From assembly GCF_018598175.1 (NCBI RefSeq), contig NZ_JAHESE010000030.1, forward strand, positions 32,590-96,589: DNA of 64,000 nucleotides, given 5' to 3'. The notes beneath the pieces are model-generated. The model saw nothing but the letters and a program-made list of their open reading frames with translations, did not search any database and was not told the origin of the DNA. The stretch comes from Dawidia cretensis. GTDB taxonomy: Bacteria > Bacteroidota > Bacteroidia > Cytophagales > Cyclobacteriaceae. Position numbers and translations under genes: made by a program. The number at the start of each line of letters is the position of its first letter. Within the stretch, counting starts at the first letter, position 1. Below, piece by piece: positions 42,737 through 52,761 of this stretch.

Positions 42737-45121
42737 ATGATAAAAAGCTACTTTAAGATCGGCTGGAGAAATTTGCTCCGGAACAAGGGATATTCGTTCA
42801 TCAATATTTCCGGTCTGGCGCTGGGTATGGCGGTGGCGATACTGATTGGGTTGTGGATCTATGATGAGCTTACCTTTAATACGTCGTTTCCGAACTATAA
42901 TCGTATTGTACAGGTGATGCAACACCAAACATTTAATGGGAAGGTCGGATCACAGATATCAAATCCTGCGGTGATGGCCGAAGAGATCCGGCACATGTAT
43001 GGAAGTGATTTTACGTATGTGCTCCAGGCATCGTGGAACTATGAGCACACGCTTACGTACGGTGAAAAGATGTTTCTGAAGCCAGGAAGCTATTTCGAGC
43101 CTGAGGTGACGGATATGCTGAGCATGAAAATGCTTCTGGGTTCTAAAGACGGGCTCAAGAAGGACATGAATTCAATCCTGCTTTCGGCCTCCGTGGCCGA
43201 AGCTTATTTCGGGAAAGATGATCCGATAGACAAGATCCTGCGCGTCGATAATCAGAGTGATGTAAAAGTCGCGGGTGTATACGAAGACTTGCCTGAAAAC
43301 AGCAGGTTCAACGATATGAAGTTTATCCTTCCCTGGAATTTATACTTAAGCATCAATCCCTGGGTTGGCAAAATGGAAAATCCCTGGGGAAGCAACTTTA
43401 CGCAAACCTATGCCCAGGTGGCAGACCATGCCAACATCGCGGAGCTCTCGGACCGAATCCGGGATGTGAAGGCGAACAGACTGCCACCGGACGAAAAGCG
43501 GTATAACCCGATCGTATTTCTACATCCTATGTGGAAATGGCATTTATATTCGGAATTTAAGGACGGTGTGAATGTAGGGGGCGGCATCGGCAACGTCTGG
43601 CTGTTCGGCATCACCGGTGTCTTTGTGCTGCTGCTGGCCTGCATCAATTTCATGAACCTGAGCACGGCCCGTTCCGAGAAGCGGTCAAAGGAAGTGGGCA
43701 TACGGAAGTCCATCGGCTCGGCACGTACGCAACTAATCACGCAATTCTTCAGCGAGTCGATTATGATATCGTTCCTCGCATTTTGCCTGGCCATACTTCT
43801 GGTGCTGTGTGCGCTGCCTGGATTTAACACAGTGGCAGAAAAGAAAATTGCAATACTTTGGACTGAACCACTGTTCTGGCTGGCGGGAATCGGCTTTGCC
43901 CTGTTGACCGGATTCTTTGCCGGTATATATCCTGCCTTGTTCCTGTCGTCGTTCCAACCGGTGAAGGTATTGAAAGGCACGTTCAAAGCCGGGCGCCTTG
44001 CCTCCCTCCCGCGCCAGGTATTGGTGGTTGTACAGTTCACGATCTCGATTACACTCATCATCGGCACGATGGTGGTCTATAAGCAGGTAAAGCATGGTCA
44101 GAACCGGCCGATCGGGTATACCCGCGACGGCCTGGTGACCACGAGTGTAAACGACGAACGGCACAAACATTTCGAAGTGATCCGGACCACGCTAAAAGAT
44201 AAAAGAGCCATTGTGGAGATGGCAGAATCGGGTAGCCCCACTACGGACGTCTGGAACAGCAACGGCGGGTTTGACTGGGAAGGGAAAGATCCTACTTTGG
44301 CCGTGGACTTTCCCAACAACGGTGTGAGCCATGAATATGGAAAAACGATCGGCTGGGAGATTAAAGAGGGAAGGGATTTCTCCCGGGATTTTACTTCTGA
44401 CTCTTCGACATTCATTCTGAATGAATCGGCCGTGGCCTTCATCGGATTGAAAGATCCGGTGGGCAAAGTCATTCACTGGGAGGGAAAGCCTTTTACGATC
44501 ATTGGCATTGTAAAAGATTTGCTGGTGCAATCGCCCTACCAACCGGTACGGCCTTCGATGTTCCACCTTGCCACCCGATCGGAGAATGTGTTCATCATTA
44601 AACTGAACCCAGAGCGCAACACACAGGAGGCCCTGGCAGAGGTGGAGAGCGTCTTTAAATTGTATAACCCTACTGCCCCATTCAAATCAAGTTTCGTGGA
44701 CGATGACTTTGCCCGGAAGTTTGGCAACGAGAAACGCGTGGGCACGCTCGCGGCGTTCTTTGCTGTGCTCGCCATTCTCATCTCAAGTCTTGGGTTATTC
44801 GGACTGGCGTCATTCGTAGCCGAACAACGAACGAAGGAGATCGGCATCAGAAAAGTCCTGGGGGCATCGGTGGCCAACTTATGGGGCATGCTTTCAAAAG
44901 ACTTTCTGGTATTGGTGGGCTTGTCCTGTATGATCTCCGTTCCACTCGCCTGGTATGAGCTGAACCAATGGCTGCAAGATTATGATTACCGTACAGAGAT
45001 TTCGTGGTGGATCTTTGCCGTGTCGGCGGGTGGCGCGCTGGTCATCACCCTGCTTACCGTAAGCTTCCAGGCAATCAAAGCCGCGCTGATGAACCCGATG
45101 AAGAGCTTACGAACAGAGTAA
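42737..45121 (+). CDS. MacB/FtsX-type ABC transporter permease
   Basis: A 794-aa permease with two FtsX cores. The N-terminal anchor is IGWRNLLRNKGYSFINISGL, followed by a large periplasmic MacB-PCD domain. Three helices near 285-430 contain the conserved EKRSKEVGIRKSIGSARTQL. A second periplasmic domain and three final helices contain QRTKEIGIRKVLGASVANLW. It ends in NPMKSLRTE. Such proteins lack their own ATPase and act with a MacB/LolD-like ATPase encoded elsewhere; substrates are unknown. The start is at MIKSYFK; the frame upstream is implausible. It converges on a paralogue. Confidence 0.9.
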   Translation: MIKSYFKIGWRNLLRNKGYSFINISGLALGMAVAILIGLWIYDELTFNTSFPNYNRIVQVMQHQTFNGKVGSQISNPAVMAEEIRHMYGSDFTYVLQASWNYEHTLTYGEKMFLKPGSYFEPEVTDMLSMKMLLGSKDGLKKDMNSILLSASVAEAYFGKDDPIDKILRVDNQSDVKVAGVYEDLPENSRFNDMKFILPWNLYLSINPWVGKMENPWGSNFTQTYAQVADHANIAELSDRIRDVKANRLPPDEKRYNPIVFLHPMWKWHLYSEFKDGVNVGGGIGNVWLFGITGVFVLLLACINFMNLSTARSEKRSKEVGIRKSIGSARTQLITQFFSESIMISFLAFCLAILLVLCALPGFNTVAEKKIAILWTEPLFWLAGIGFALLTGFFAGIYPALFLSSFQPVKVLKGTFKAGRLASLPRQVLVVVQFTISITLIIGTMVVYKQVKHGQNRPIGYTRDGLVTTSVNDERHKHFEVIRTTLKDKRAIVEMAESGSPTTDVWNSNGGFDWEGKDPTLAVDFPNNGVSHEYGKTIGWEIKEGRDFSRDFTSDSSTFILNESAVAFIGLKDPVGKVIHWEGKPFTIIGIVKDLLVQSPYQPVRPSMFHLATRSENVFIIKLNPERNTQEALAEVESVFKLYNPTAPFKSSFVDDDFARKFGNEKRVGTLAAFFAVLAILISSLGLFGLASFVAEQRTKEIGIRKVLGASVANLWGMLSKDFLVLVGLSCMISVPLAWYELNQWLQDYDYRTEISWWIFAVSAGGALVITLLTVSFQAIKAALMNPMKSLRTE

Positions 45122-45149
45122 CGACGAAGCCTCCCTACTCCGTCCGTAA
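45107..45149. terminator. Inverted repeat spanning the ends of two convergent permease genes
   Basis: TTACGAACAGAGTA (45107-45120) pairs with TACTCCGTCCGTAA (45136-45149), 12 of 14 positions. Each arm encodes the same C-terminal SLRTE/NLRTE codons of the two paralogous genes. The stem arises because homologous 3' ends face each other, and it may act as a shared transcription stop. Confidence 0.5.
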
Positions 45150-47564
45150 ATTCTCGACTGGATCTGTATTCGCCGCCCTGATGGATTGAGCTGCAACCGT
45201 GAGAATCGCTATTAGCAAAATGCACACACCCGGTATGAGGAAACTTAGCAGTCCGATGTCAATACGGTAAGCAAAACCATTCAGCCAGTCTTTTAAGAGA
45301 AAGTAAGCAATCGGCCATGCAATACTATTGGAGAGCAAAATAGTTAGGATGAATTCCCTTGAAACCAGCACAATGATCTGCGCCACTGTGGCTCCTAATA
45401 CTTTACGAATTCCAATTTCCTTCGTGCGTTGTGATACCAGGTATGAAGAAAGTCCTAACAATCCTAAACACGCTACAATGACCGCGAGAAGAGTAAATAA
45501 GCCAATCACTTTTCCAAACCTTTGATCGGATTGATATTGTGTACTGTAATGTTCATCCAGAAAGAAGTACTCAAATGGATTGCCCGGAAAAGCCTCTCCA
45601 TATTTTACTTTGGCTGCACCGATTATCTCCTTCAAGGATGAGCTAGATTTTATTTTTATTGAATAAAAGTCCGTCACTTCAGTATCATACACCAGCACCA
45701 GTGGTTTTATTGCCTGTTTTAACGATTCCTGATGATAGTCTTTGATAACGCCAATTATTTCGGGGGTGTCGCCCCACAAGTACATACTTTGTCCGATTAT
45801 CTTTTCCGGGTCAGTGATTCCCAGAAGTTTCATAGCGGTTTCATTCACAATGGCTGTTCTCCATTGATCTTTAAGATTGCCCGAAAAATTTCGACCTTCC
45901 ATCAACGACAAACCATATGTACGTATAAAATTTTCATCTGTCATGATCGCCTGATACATATTCCCCTCCTTCACATCTTGTCCAACAAGACGAGCATTAC
46001 CATTGCTGTTTCGAATATGATGACCAGGCACATCTGTGGAAACGGTAACATCTTTCACGTCTGAATATTGTAGAAGAGATTGGCAAAGAGTTTTGAGTCT
46101 ACTGGAATATGTAGAGTCAGTGGCAGTGGGTCCGTTGATAACCACTATTTGCTCCATGTCAACACCGGAAGAACTCTTGCGCATAAATTGAATCTGCGAA
46201 TACACTGCGAAAGCGCCTATTATTAATACAATACAGGAGACGAACTGGACGGTTACCAGCCCTTTTCTCAAATAAATTCCTTTCAAAGAATTCTGGAACC
46301 TACCTTTTAAAACACTGACAGGCATGAAACCGGACATAACTAAGGCAGGATACAAACCGGAACCTATTACTCCGAGTACAAATATAAATATGATCAATAC
46401 CCACACTCTCGTCATTCCAAAAACAGCCAGGTCAATTGTTCTGTCAACCATGTCTGAGAAAGAAGGAAGCAATAAAACAACCAATACAGCTGTAATGCAC
46501 AACGCTATTAACTTGATGATGAATGATTCAAATAGAAACTGTTTAATCAGTTGTGAACGTCCACTACCCAATACTTTGCGAATGCCAACTTCTTTGGCGC
46601 GCTCCATAGACCTGGCAGTAGCTAAGTTGACATAATTGATCCACGCCATAATTAAAATAAATGCCGCGATTACACCGAGAAAGTTAATGGATTTTCCATC
46701 GCCACCGGCCTCAAGTTCATCCGGGGCAATTGAGTATAAGTGGATCGAAGAAAGGGGTTGCAGCGTGAATTCCATCCATTCATTCCACTCACGCAGCGTG
46801 TTACCCATCTTCTTCTCGACAAAGGCAGGAAGCTTAGCTTGCAGCGCTGCAGCACTCGTTGATGAATTTAACTCAACGTATGTATAGTTCCCCTCCCATC
46901 CCCAATTGGTCATTAATTCCTCCGTTTCTTTCGGACCGAGTATTTTAAGCAAACTTTCAAAAGAAAAAAGTGCGTCAAATTTCAAATGCGTATTTTCAGG
47001 AACGTCTTTAAAAACTCCAGTGATTACATACTCTTGCTTCCCATCGCATTTCAAAATTTTTCCGACAACATCCTGCTCTCCAAAATACTTTTTAGCAAAC
47101 GACTCTGATACGACCATTGTAAAAGGATCTCGCAGTACAAGTGAATCGGCACCTTTTAATAATGGAAAAGAAAATAGCTTAAAAAAATCTTCACTGGCGT
47201 AAAATATACGGCCTTCCTTAAAGAGAACGTCACCATTTGTCAGCACCTTATGCTCATTAACACCCCTATTCAAACGTACAAAGCGATTAACCTCGGGGAA
47301 GTTATTTTTCAAATCAGGTCCTATTCCCATTGGGCCGGCAGCCCATTGCCGGTTCAGCTCTCCGTTAGTAAACCGGTCGTGCCTTACTCGAAAGATCTGC
47401 TCCTTTTTACTATGAAAATCATCATAGCTTCTTTCGTTCCACACATAAAGACTTATTAGCGCACAGGCAGCCAATCCGATGACCAGTCCCAATATACTGA
47501 TTAAGGAATAGCTTGCGTTTTTCAGGGACGCCCGCAAGAACATTTTAAGAAAATGATGTATCAT
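45135..47564 (-). CDS. MacB/FtsX-type ABC transporter permease
   Basis: A 809-aa permease with the same architecture as its convergent neighbour. The N-terminal helix is ASYSLISILGLVIGLAACAL, then a periplasmic domain; the first core has SMERAKEVGIRKVLGSGRSQ and the second has QRTKEIGIRKVLGATVAQII. The C-terminus is DPVENLRTE. Base composition is clearly more AT-rich than in the 42.7-45.1 kb paralogue, so the two probably did not arise by recent local duplication. Function is inferred as export or envelope transport with an unlinked ATPase. There is no ATPase gene in the window. Confidence 0.9.
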   Translation of the reverse strand: MIHHFLKMFLRASLKNASYSLISILGLVIGLAACALISLYVWNERSYDDFHSKKEQIFRVRHDRFTNGELNRQWAAGPMGIGPDLKNNFPEVNRFVRLNRGVNEHKVLTNGDVLFKEGRIFYASEDFFKLFSFPLLKGADSLVLRDPFTMVVSESFAKKYFGEQDVVGKILKCDGKQEYVITGVFKDVPENTHLKFDALFSFESLLKILGPKETEELMTNWGWEGNYTYVELNSSTSAAALQAKLPAFVEKKMGNTLREWNEWMEFTLQPLSSIHLYSIAPDELEAGGDGKSINFLGVIAAFILIMAWINYVNLATARSMERAKEVGIRKVLGSGRSQLIKQFLFESFIIKLIALCITAVLVVLLLPSFSDMVDRTIDLAVFGMTRVWVLIIFIFVLGVIGSGLYPALVMSGFMPVSVLKGRFQNSLKGIYLRKGLVTVQFVSCIVLIIGAFAVYSQIQFMRKSSSGVDMEQIVVINGPTATDSTYSSRLKTLCQSLLQYSDVKDVTVSTDVPGHHIRNSNGNARLVGQDVKEGNMYQAIMTDENFIRTYGLSLMEGRNFSGNLKDQWRTAIVNETAMKLLGITDPEKIIGQSMYLWGDTPEIIGVIKDYHQESLKQAIKPLVLVYDTEVTDFYSIKIKSSSSLKEIIGAAKVKYGEAFPGNPFEYFFLDEHYSTQYQSDQRFGKVIGLFTLLAVIVACLGLLGLSSYLVSQRTKEIGIRKVLGATVAQIIVLVSREFILTILLSNSIAWPIAYFLLKDWLNGFAYRIDIGLLSFLIPGVCILLIAILTVAAQSIRAANTDPVENLRTE

Positions 47565-47597
47565 ATCAACCCGATTTAGCTTCGTGGCTATTGTATT

Positions 47598-48152
47598 TCA
47601 ATCTTTTCGCCTCTCATAATAATGCATCACTTGCCCGGCCTGAAAAGTTTTAGTCTTCATTAACTTAAGAATCAGTCGTTCCTGGATATTCTTAAACAGA
47701 AGTAATCCGTCCTGCGCAATCACCGGATGAATACAAAGTTGATATTCATCGATCAAGCCAAGTTTCGTTAGCTCGTTAATCAAGCTTGGACTTCCAATCA
47801 GAACATCCTTACCGGGCTGTTTCTTCAATGCCTGAACTTCATCCTCGAGACTTTTTTTGGCAAGAACAGAAGTTTCCCAGCTAAGAGATTTCAGTGTGCG
47901 TGAGAAAACAACTTTCTGGATATTGTGCAAAGCAATTGCAAATTCATCCATCGACTTTTCTCCACTAGGATTTTTAACCAGTCCGGGCCAGTAACCTTCC
48001 ATAAGCTGGTACGTGGTTCTTCCATAAAGAATAATATCTGAGCCGCGGATCACTTCCGTGTAATGATCGTGTAATTCTTGGTCGGCGAGTCCGGACGTAT
48101 GATCACACGAACCGTTGAGAGCTATATTTAAGGTTGCAACTATTTTGGCCAT
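47598..48152 (-). CDS. Dihydrofolate-reductase-like RibD C-terminal domain protein
   Basis: A 184-aa protein of the RibD_C/DHFR-like family: KIVATLNIALNGSCD, then GSDIILYGRTTYQLMEGYWP, VVFSRTLKSLSWETS, DVLIGSPSLINELTKLGLID and EYQLCIHPVIAQDG. It binds NADPH in a DHFR fold. Stand-alone members are of unknown substrate, and they are neither true DHFR nor RibD. It is 33 bp after the permease start region on the same strand but upstream in transcription, so the two could share a transcript. Confidence 0.88.
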   Translation of the reverse strand: MAKIVATLNIALNGSCDHTSGLADQELHDHYTEVIRGSDIILYGRTTYQLMEGYWPGLVKNPSGEKSMDEFAIALHNIQKVVFSRTLKSLSWETSVLAKKSLEDEVQALKKQPGKDVLIGSPSLINELTKLGLIDEYQLCIHPVIAQDGLLLFKNIQERLILKLMKTKTFQAGQVMHYYERRKD

Positions 48153-48347
48153 GTCGATTATCTTTGGTGTATACGAATGTCGGAAGTTAAGACTTTTATC
48201 GTAGCGTTAAATCGCGACAATTTCCGGGGGCATTTGCGCCACTTATCTATTGTCGTATTTGCCTCCAAAAATTAAATCATTAATTTGGGCGCGGCAAACG
48301 CGGCCTGTAGGAAAGCCAGTAGTGGCGCCTACTAAAAACATCATACA

Positions 48348-49117
48348 ATGAAATATCCTGTATTTGCTATATTAATCATTATTTCTGTATCGAAGCTTTA
48401 TTCCCAGGATAAACCGCTTCGACCAACCGATGCATCTGAAGAACATATTGAAACCGAAGAAATTAGCAGTATTTGGAGAAATACCTGGTGCCATTCTTCA
48501 AACAACATGGTTTTGTACTATCAAATGTAGACGAGTTTGGATATGAGATCAGTAAGAAAATTGATCATATCAAATATACATGTACATGCAATAAACTAAA
48601 AAGATCTCCTGGCATATATTTTGAAGCGCTTTCCATGGGAATCTACTTTGAGGAAATTGAAGATCCGCTAAAAGAATTGCTACTTAAATATGAGCTTGAT
48701 CAAACGTCTTACACATTGCGCGATTATAATAACAAAGAAGCGGCCATAATGAGAGGGCGGCAAATCTCGGCGATCACAATCGCTACCGAATCCGACTTTG
48801 CTCACTATAGCGATGCTGTAAAGCAATATTGCAATGCTGTTGTATTTCCTTTTTTTGATACATATCATCGTATTGAGCCGCTAAATAAGTTCATCAAAAA
48901 AACACCTGAAGACGACTTGACCTATCACATTGGCGGTGAATTTCAGTTGAAAAAAATGGTGACCCTAAAATTATGCAACGACCCGCAATATCTCGATTAT
49001 GTCGAATACGTAAGACAAAAATTTGAATCGATCAAAAACCCGGACAATGGAAAATACATTCCACTTCTGAATGCATACCATGAGCTGGCCGAAAAACTTG
49101 AGAAAGGACTGGATTAA
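48348..49117 (+). pseudogene. Secreted protein of unknown family, frameshifted
   Basis: Two overlapping frames make one apparent gene. Frame one (48348-48530) gives a signal peptide (MKYPVFAILIIISVSKLYSQ) and a polar stretch. Frame two gives a 214-aa body (YLVPFFKQHGFVLSNVDEFG; IDHIKYTCTCNKLKRSPGIY) but is closed by a stop just upstream of a TTG and has no leader. Joining near 48470 (GCAGTATTTGG) restores a ~255-aa exported protein. It is either a recent frameshift or a sequence error. The family is unknown to me; GC is low. Confidence 0.55.
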
Positions 49118-49353
49118 ATAACACGCCACCTCTAAAATCCGCCCTACGATAATTACTATATTGAAATGTAGCTGCCAGGGAAAGCTTACGCCCAGTTAAA
49201 CTACCGGAACTCAGGACAGTGCAGGATGGAAATAATACCCGAACATCTTAATAAAATCCGACGATCATTTTCCGGAAAATTATCACCGTTGTTACAGAAT
49301 GCATTGATCGCTTAGTTGATAAACTGTATACTCGCAAAACCAAGCCAAACTCC

Positions 49354-52053
49354 ATGTTTCTGACCTTTATCTGTCCGCTGCGTTTTTTTCGCTTTCTCAA
49401 CCTGCTCATTCTTTGTTTACCAGTAGTGTTTTTAACAGTGTCCTGCGGTCCTGCTCGAGAAGATGCCGCTGCTCTTCAGGATCCGAAGATCGCCAGGCTC
49501 AAGCTGCCGGAAGGTTTTAAAGCAGAGCGGCTGTATGGTCCGTCGGAGAACAAGGAGGGGTCTTGGGTGTCGATGACCTTCGACCCTAAAGGCCGGTTAC
49601 TGGCATCTGATCAGTACGGTGCGATATACCGGATTACGATACCGGCCATAGGCGATACGACCAGAACACGTGCGGAGCGTATCGATCTGGAGCAACCGGA
49701 TAATGGCATCGATACAACCCAACGGGTGAGCATCGGGTATGCGCATGGGCTGCTTTGGGCCTTCAACAGCCTGTTTGTGGTGGTGAACCACGATCAGGAC
49801 GAGGAATTTGAAAAAAGCAGCGGTCTTTACCGTTTACAAGATACTGATGGCAATGACCAGTTCGATAAAATCACGTTGCTGAAGACGTTGCAGGGCGCAG
49901 GAGAGCATGGCCCTCATAATATCATTCTGGCACCCGATGAAAAATCGATGTACCTGATCGCCGGCAATTACACCAAAGTGCCGCCGATGGATAGCTACCG
50001 TTTACCCTCGAACTGGGGTGAGGATAACCTTTTTCCGCTGATCACAGATCCCAACGGTCACGCTGCCGAGCTCAAGGCCCCCGGCGGGTGGATCGCGCAC
50101 ATCGACTCCACCGGTAACAAATGGGAACTGGTCAGCGCTGGTTATCGCAATCCCTTTGACCTGGCCTTTAATGCCGCCGGCGATTTGTTTACGTACGATT
50201 CGGATATGGAGTGGGATTTCGGATTGCCCTGGTATCGGCCTACACGCATCTGCCACGCTACAAGCGGTAGTGAATTTGGCTGGCGCACGGGCAATAGCGT
50301 GTGGTCGCCGTACTTTGCCGACAACCTTTCGCCGGTGATGGACATTGGCCAGGGCTCTCCGACCAACCTCGTGTATGGGGGCAGCACGCGTTTTCCTGAA
50401 AAGTATAAGGATTGTCTATTTGCTTTCGACTGGAGTTTCGGCATTGTCTATGCGATCTACCCCGAAGCCGACGGTGCTTCTTATACGGCCAGGGGCGAGG
50501 AGTTTCTCTCCGGTACATCCTTGCCGCTGACGGATGGTGTAATCGGGCCCGATGGCGCATTGTATTTTCTAACGGGTGGGCGCAACCTGGAGTCGGATCT
50601 CTATCGCGTTTACTATACCGGCCATTTGCCGGCTCCGCAAGCAGAGGCCGTTGCGCTGAGCGAGGTGCAGCAGCTACGCAGAAGACTCGAGACATTTCAT
50701 TCGGGCGTAAAAGATGGCGCTGTCGAAGAAGCCTGGCCTCACCTGAAGCATGAGGACCGTTTTATACGCTATGCAGCCCGCATAGCCATAGAGCATCAGC
50801 CCGTGGCGGCCTGGCAGGCACGTGTGCTGGAGGAGAAAGACCCGGTGCTGCTGACACATGCCGCCACGGCCCTGGCGCGGCAAGGCGGCCGCCAGGTCGA
50901 GCCCGCGTTGCTCGAAGCCTTAATACGCATACCTTTCGCCAGGCTTACCGAACCGCAGCAGACCGATGTCGTGCGTGTATTTGAGCTGGTGCTGGCGCGC
51001 ATGGGTATGCCCACGGGCCCGGTGAAGACAAAGGTAACAGCCTACCTTAACGACCAATACCCTGCCCGCTCGAATACACTGAACCGCGCGCTTTGCAAAG
51101 TGCTGGTTTACCTGGATGCCCCCGGCGTAGTAGAGAAGACCATGACCTTGCTCGAAACAGCCAAGGACGACCGCGCTGGAAAAACGTTGATGGAGTCTTC
51201 TGACATGATTCTACGCAACCCGCAATACGGCATGGCTATTGCCGACATGCTATCGAACGTGCCGCCGGCACAGCAGACCTATTATGCCACGGCATTGAGC
51301 GCCGCTAAGAACGGGTGGTCTGCCGATTTGCGCAAGAAATATTTCGAATGGTTCTATCATGCTTTCAGCTACAAGGGCGGCCATAGTTTTCGCGGATATA
51401 TCGACAAGGCCCGGACCAATGCCCTGGAGACCGTGCCCGTGGGACAGTTTACGTACTACAATAAGCTGTCGGGCGACTCGCTGGTGAAGCTGTCAGGCAA
51501 CATATTGGTCGACAATGCGCATCAGCCGCAGGGGCCGGGGCGCAATTGGTCCGTAGAGGAGGCGTTGCTGGAGTTGAACAATGTTACCGACAAGCCTGAT
51601 TTCGTCCGGGGCAAGGACATGTTTGCTGCGTCGCTGTGTATCCAGTGTCACACGTTCAAGGGTGAAGGCGGCGTGTCGGGACCCGACCTGACGCAGACAG
51701 GCACCCGCTTTTCGACGAAAGACATTCTTGAAGCCATGATCAACCCGAGCCTTACAATATCCGATCAATACGGCGCGACCGTGTTTGTATTAATAGACGG
51801 CACGACAGTACTGGGCAGGCTGATCCGCGAAGATGCTAGGAAGTACTACATCGCCCAAAATCCCTTTGCCCCACAAGTAGTACGAGAATTGTTGAAGGAA
51901 GCGGTGGCGCGCACACGTGTGTCGGAAGTTTCGCCGATGGTGCCTGGGCTGATCAACCGTCTGAACCGCGAGGAGCTGAACGACCTGGTGAACTACCTGA
52001 AGTCGGGCGGCAATGAAAATCATGAAGTGTATACGGGTAAGAAAACGCAATAA
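49354..52053 (+). CDS. PVC-type membrane-bound dehydrogenase: propeller, HEAT and cytochrome c fusion
   Basis: An 899-aa lipoprotein (lipobox VFLTVSC, Cys about residue 31). Residues 45-425 form a PQQ/sorbosone-dehydrogenase-like propeller (SMTFDPKGRLLASDQYGAIY; GYRNPFDLAFNAAGDLFTYD; GPDGALYFLTGG). Residues 440-690 are HEAT-like repeats. The C-terminus is a cytochrome c with Cys762-Ile-Gln-Cys765-His766, followed by the family's SLTISDQYGATVFVLIDG segment. Such proteins, common in Planctomycetes and Bacteroidota, oxidise sugars or alcohols in the periplasm. The DUF1080 gene starts 3 bp after the stop, so the pair is one operon. Confidence 0.9.
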   Translation: MFLTFICPLRFFRFLNLLILCLPVVFLTVSCGPAREDAAALQDPKIARLKLPEGFKAERLYGPSENKEGSWVSMTFDPKGRLLASDQYGAIYRITIPAIGDTTRTRAERIDLEQPDNGIDTTQRVSIGYAHGLLWAFNSLFVVVNHDQDEEFEKSSGLYRLQDTDGNDQFDKITLLKTLQGAGEHGPHNIILAPDEKSMYLIAGNYTKVPPMDSYRLPSNWGEDNLFPLITDPNGHAAELKAPGGWIAHIDSTGNKWELVSAGYRNPFDLAFNAAGDLFTYDSDMEWDFGLPWYRPTRICHATSGSEFGWRTGNSVWSPYFADNLSPVMDIGQGSPTNLVYGGSTRFPEKYKDCLFAFDWSFGIVYAIYPEADGASYTARGEEFLSGTSLPLTDGVIGPDGALYFLTGGRNLESDLYRVYYTGHLPAPQAEAVALSEVQQLRRRLETFHSGVKDGAVEEAWPHLKHEDRFIRYAARIAIEHQPVAAWQARVLEEKDPVLLTHAATALARQGGRQVEPALLEALIRIPFARLTEPQQTDVVRVFELVLARMGMPTGPVKTKVTAYLNDQYPARSNTLNRALCKVLVYLDAPGVVEKTMTLLETAKDDRAGKTLMESSDMILRNPQYGMAIADMLSNVPPAQQTYYATALSAAKNGWSADLRKKYFEWFYHAFSYKGGHSFRGYIDKARTNALETVPVGQFTYYNKLSGDSLVKLSGNILVDNAHQPQGPGRNWSVEEALLELNNVTDKPDFVRGKDMFAASLCIQCHTFKGEGGVSGPDLTQTGTRFSTKDILEAMINPSLTISDQYGATVFVLIDGTTVLGRLIREDARKYYIAQNPFAPQVVRELLKEAVARTRVSEVSPMVPGLINRLNREELNDLVNYLKSGGNENHEVYTGKKTQ

Positions 52054-52056
52054 GCT

Positions 52057-52761
52057 ATGAAGATACAGACGGTCCTGTTGCTGGCACTTTTTTATGTGAG
52101 TGCTCTACCGGTGGTAGAGGCGCAGCAAAAGAAAGATGCCTTTATCTCTTTGTTCGATGGCAAGACGCTGAAGGGCTGGGCTGGCGATACATCGGTATGG
52201 CGTGCAGAACAGGGTACTCTTGTAGGTGAAGTAAAGCCAGGTGTTACGCTTAAGAACAATACTTTTCTGATCTGGCAGGGTGACCAGCCAGGTGACTTCG
52301 AGCTTGTGGCCGACTTCAAGATCACCGAAACCGGCAACAGCGGTATTAATTACCGAAGTGAGCCGGTGAGTGGTGTGCCCTATGGTTTGAAAGGATACCA
52401 GGCAGATATCGATGGTAAGCATACCTATACCGGTCAGAACTACGAAGAGCGGGGCCGTGGCTTTTTGGCCAAGCGCGGAGAACAGTCGCATTTGGAGGCA
52501 GGTCAGAAGCCAGCCATCACCCAGTCGCTGGGAGACGGCGATGAGCTGCGGCAAAAGATCAAAAGTGGCGACTGGAACGAATGCCGGCTGGTGGTAAAGG
52601 GCAACCGTATGCAGCACTACATCAACGGCGTACTGATGAGCGACGTGACCGATGACGATGCCGGCGCACAAAAATTCTCCGGACGGCTGGGCCTGCAAGT
52701 GCATGTAGGGCCGCCGATGAAAGTGGAGTATTGCAATATCCGGATTAGACCAATACCATGA
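52057..52761 (+). CDS. DUF1080 (3-keto-disaccharide hydrolase type) protein
   Basis: A 234-aa exported protein with a signal peptide (ends VVEAQ). The DUF1080 core is complete: FISLFDGKTLKGWAGDTSVW, GELVADFKITETGNSGINYR-like residues 75-95, VPYGLKGYQADID, and a terminal GRLGLQVHVGPPMKVEYCNI. Recent work assigns some DUF1080 members to hydrolysis of 3-ketoglycosides. That fits the preceding oxidising dehydrogenase, which could generate keto-sugars. It begins 3 bp after that gene. The residues are partly paraphrased from the sequence; the family call is firm. Confidence 0.88.
   Translation: MKIQTVLLLALFYVSALPVVEAQQKKDAFISLFDGKTLKGWAGDTSVWRAEQGTLVGEVKPGVTLKNNTFLIWQGDQPGDFELVADFKITETGNSGINYRSEPVSGVPYGLKGYQADIDGKHTYTGQNYEERGRGFLAKRGEQSHLEAGQKPAITQSLGDGDELRQKIKSGDWNECRLVVKGNRMQHYINGVLMSDVTDDDAGAQKFSGRLGLQVHVGPPMKVEYCNIRIRPIP

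Noticed and set aside
48159-48166. TATCTTTG, a -7-like box on the forward strand
   Set aside because: It lies at the start of the reverse RibD-like gene and 180 bp from the next forward gene without a -33 element.
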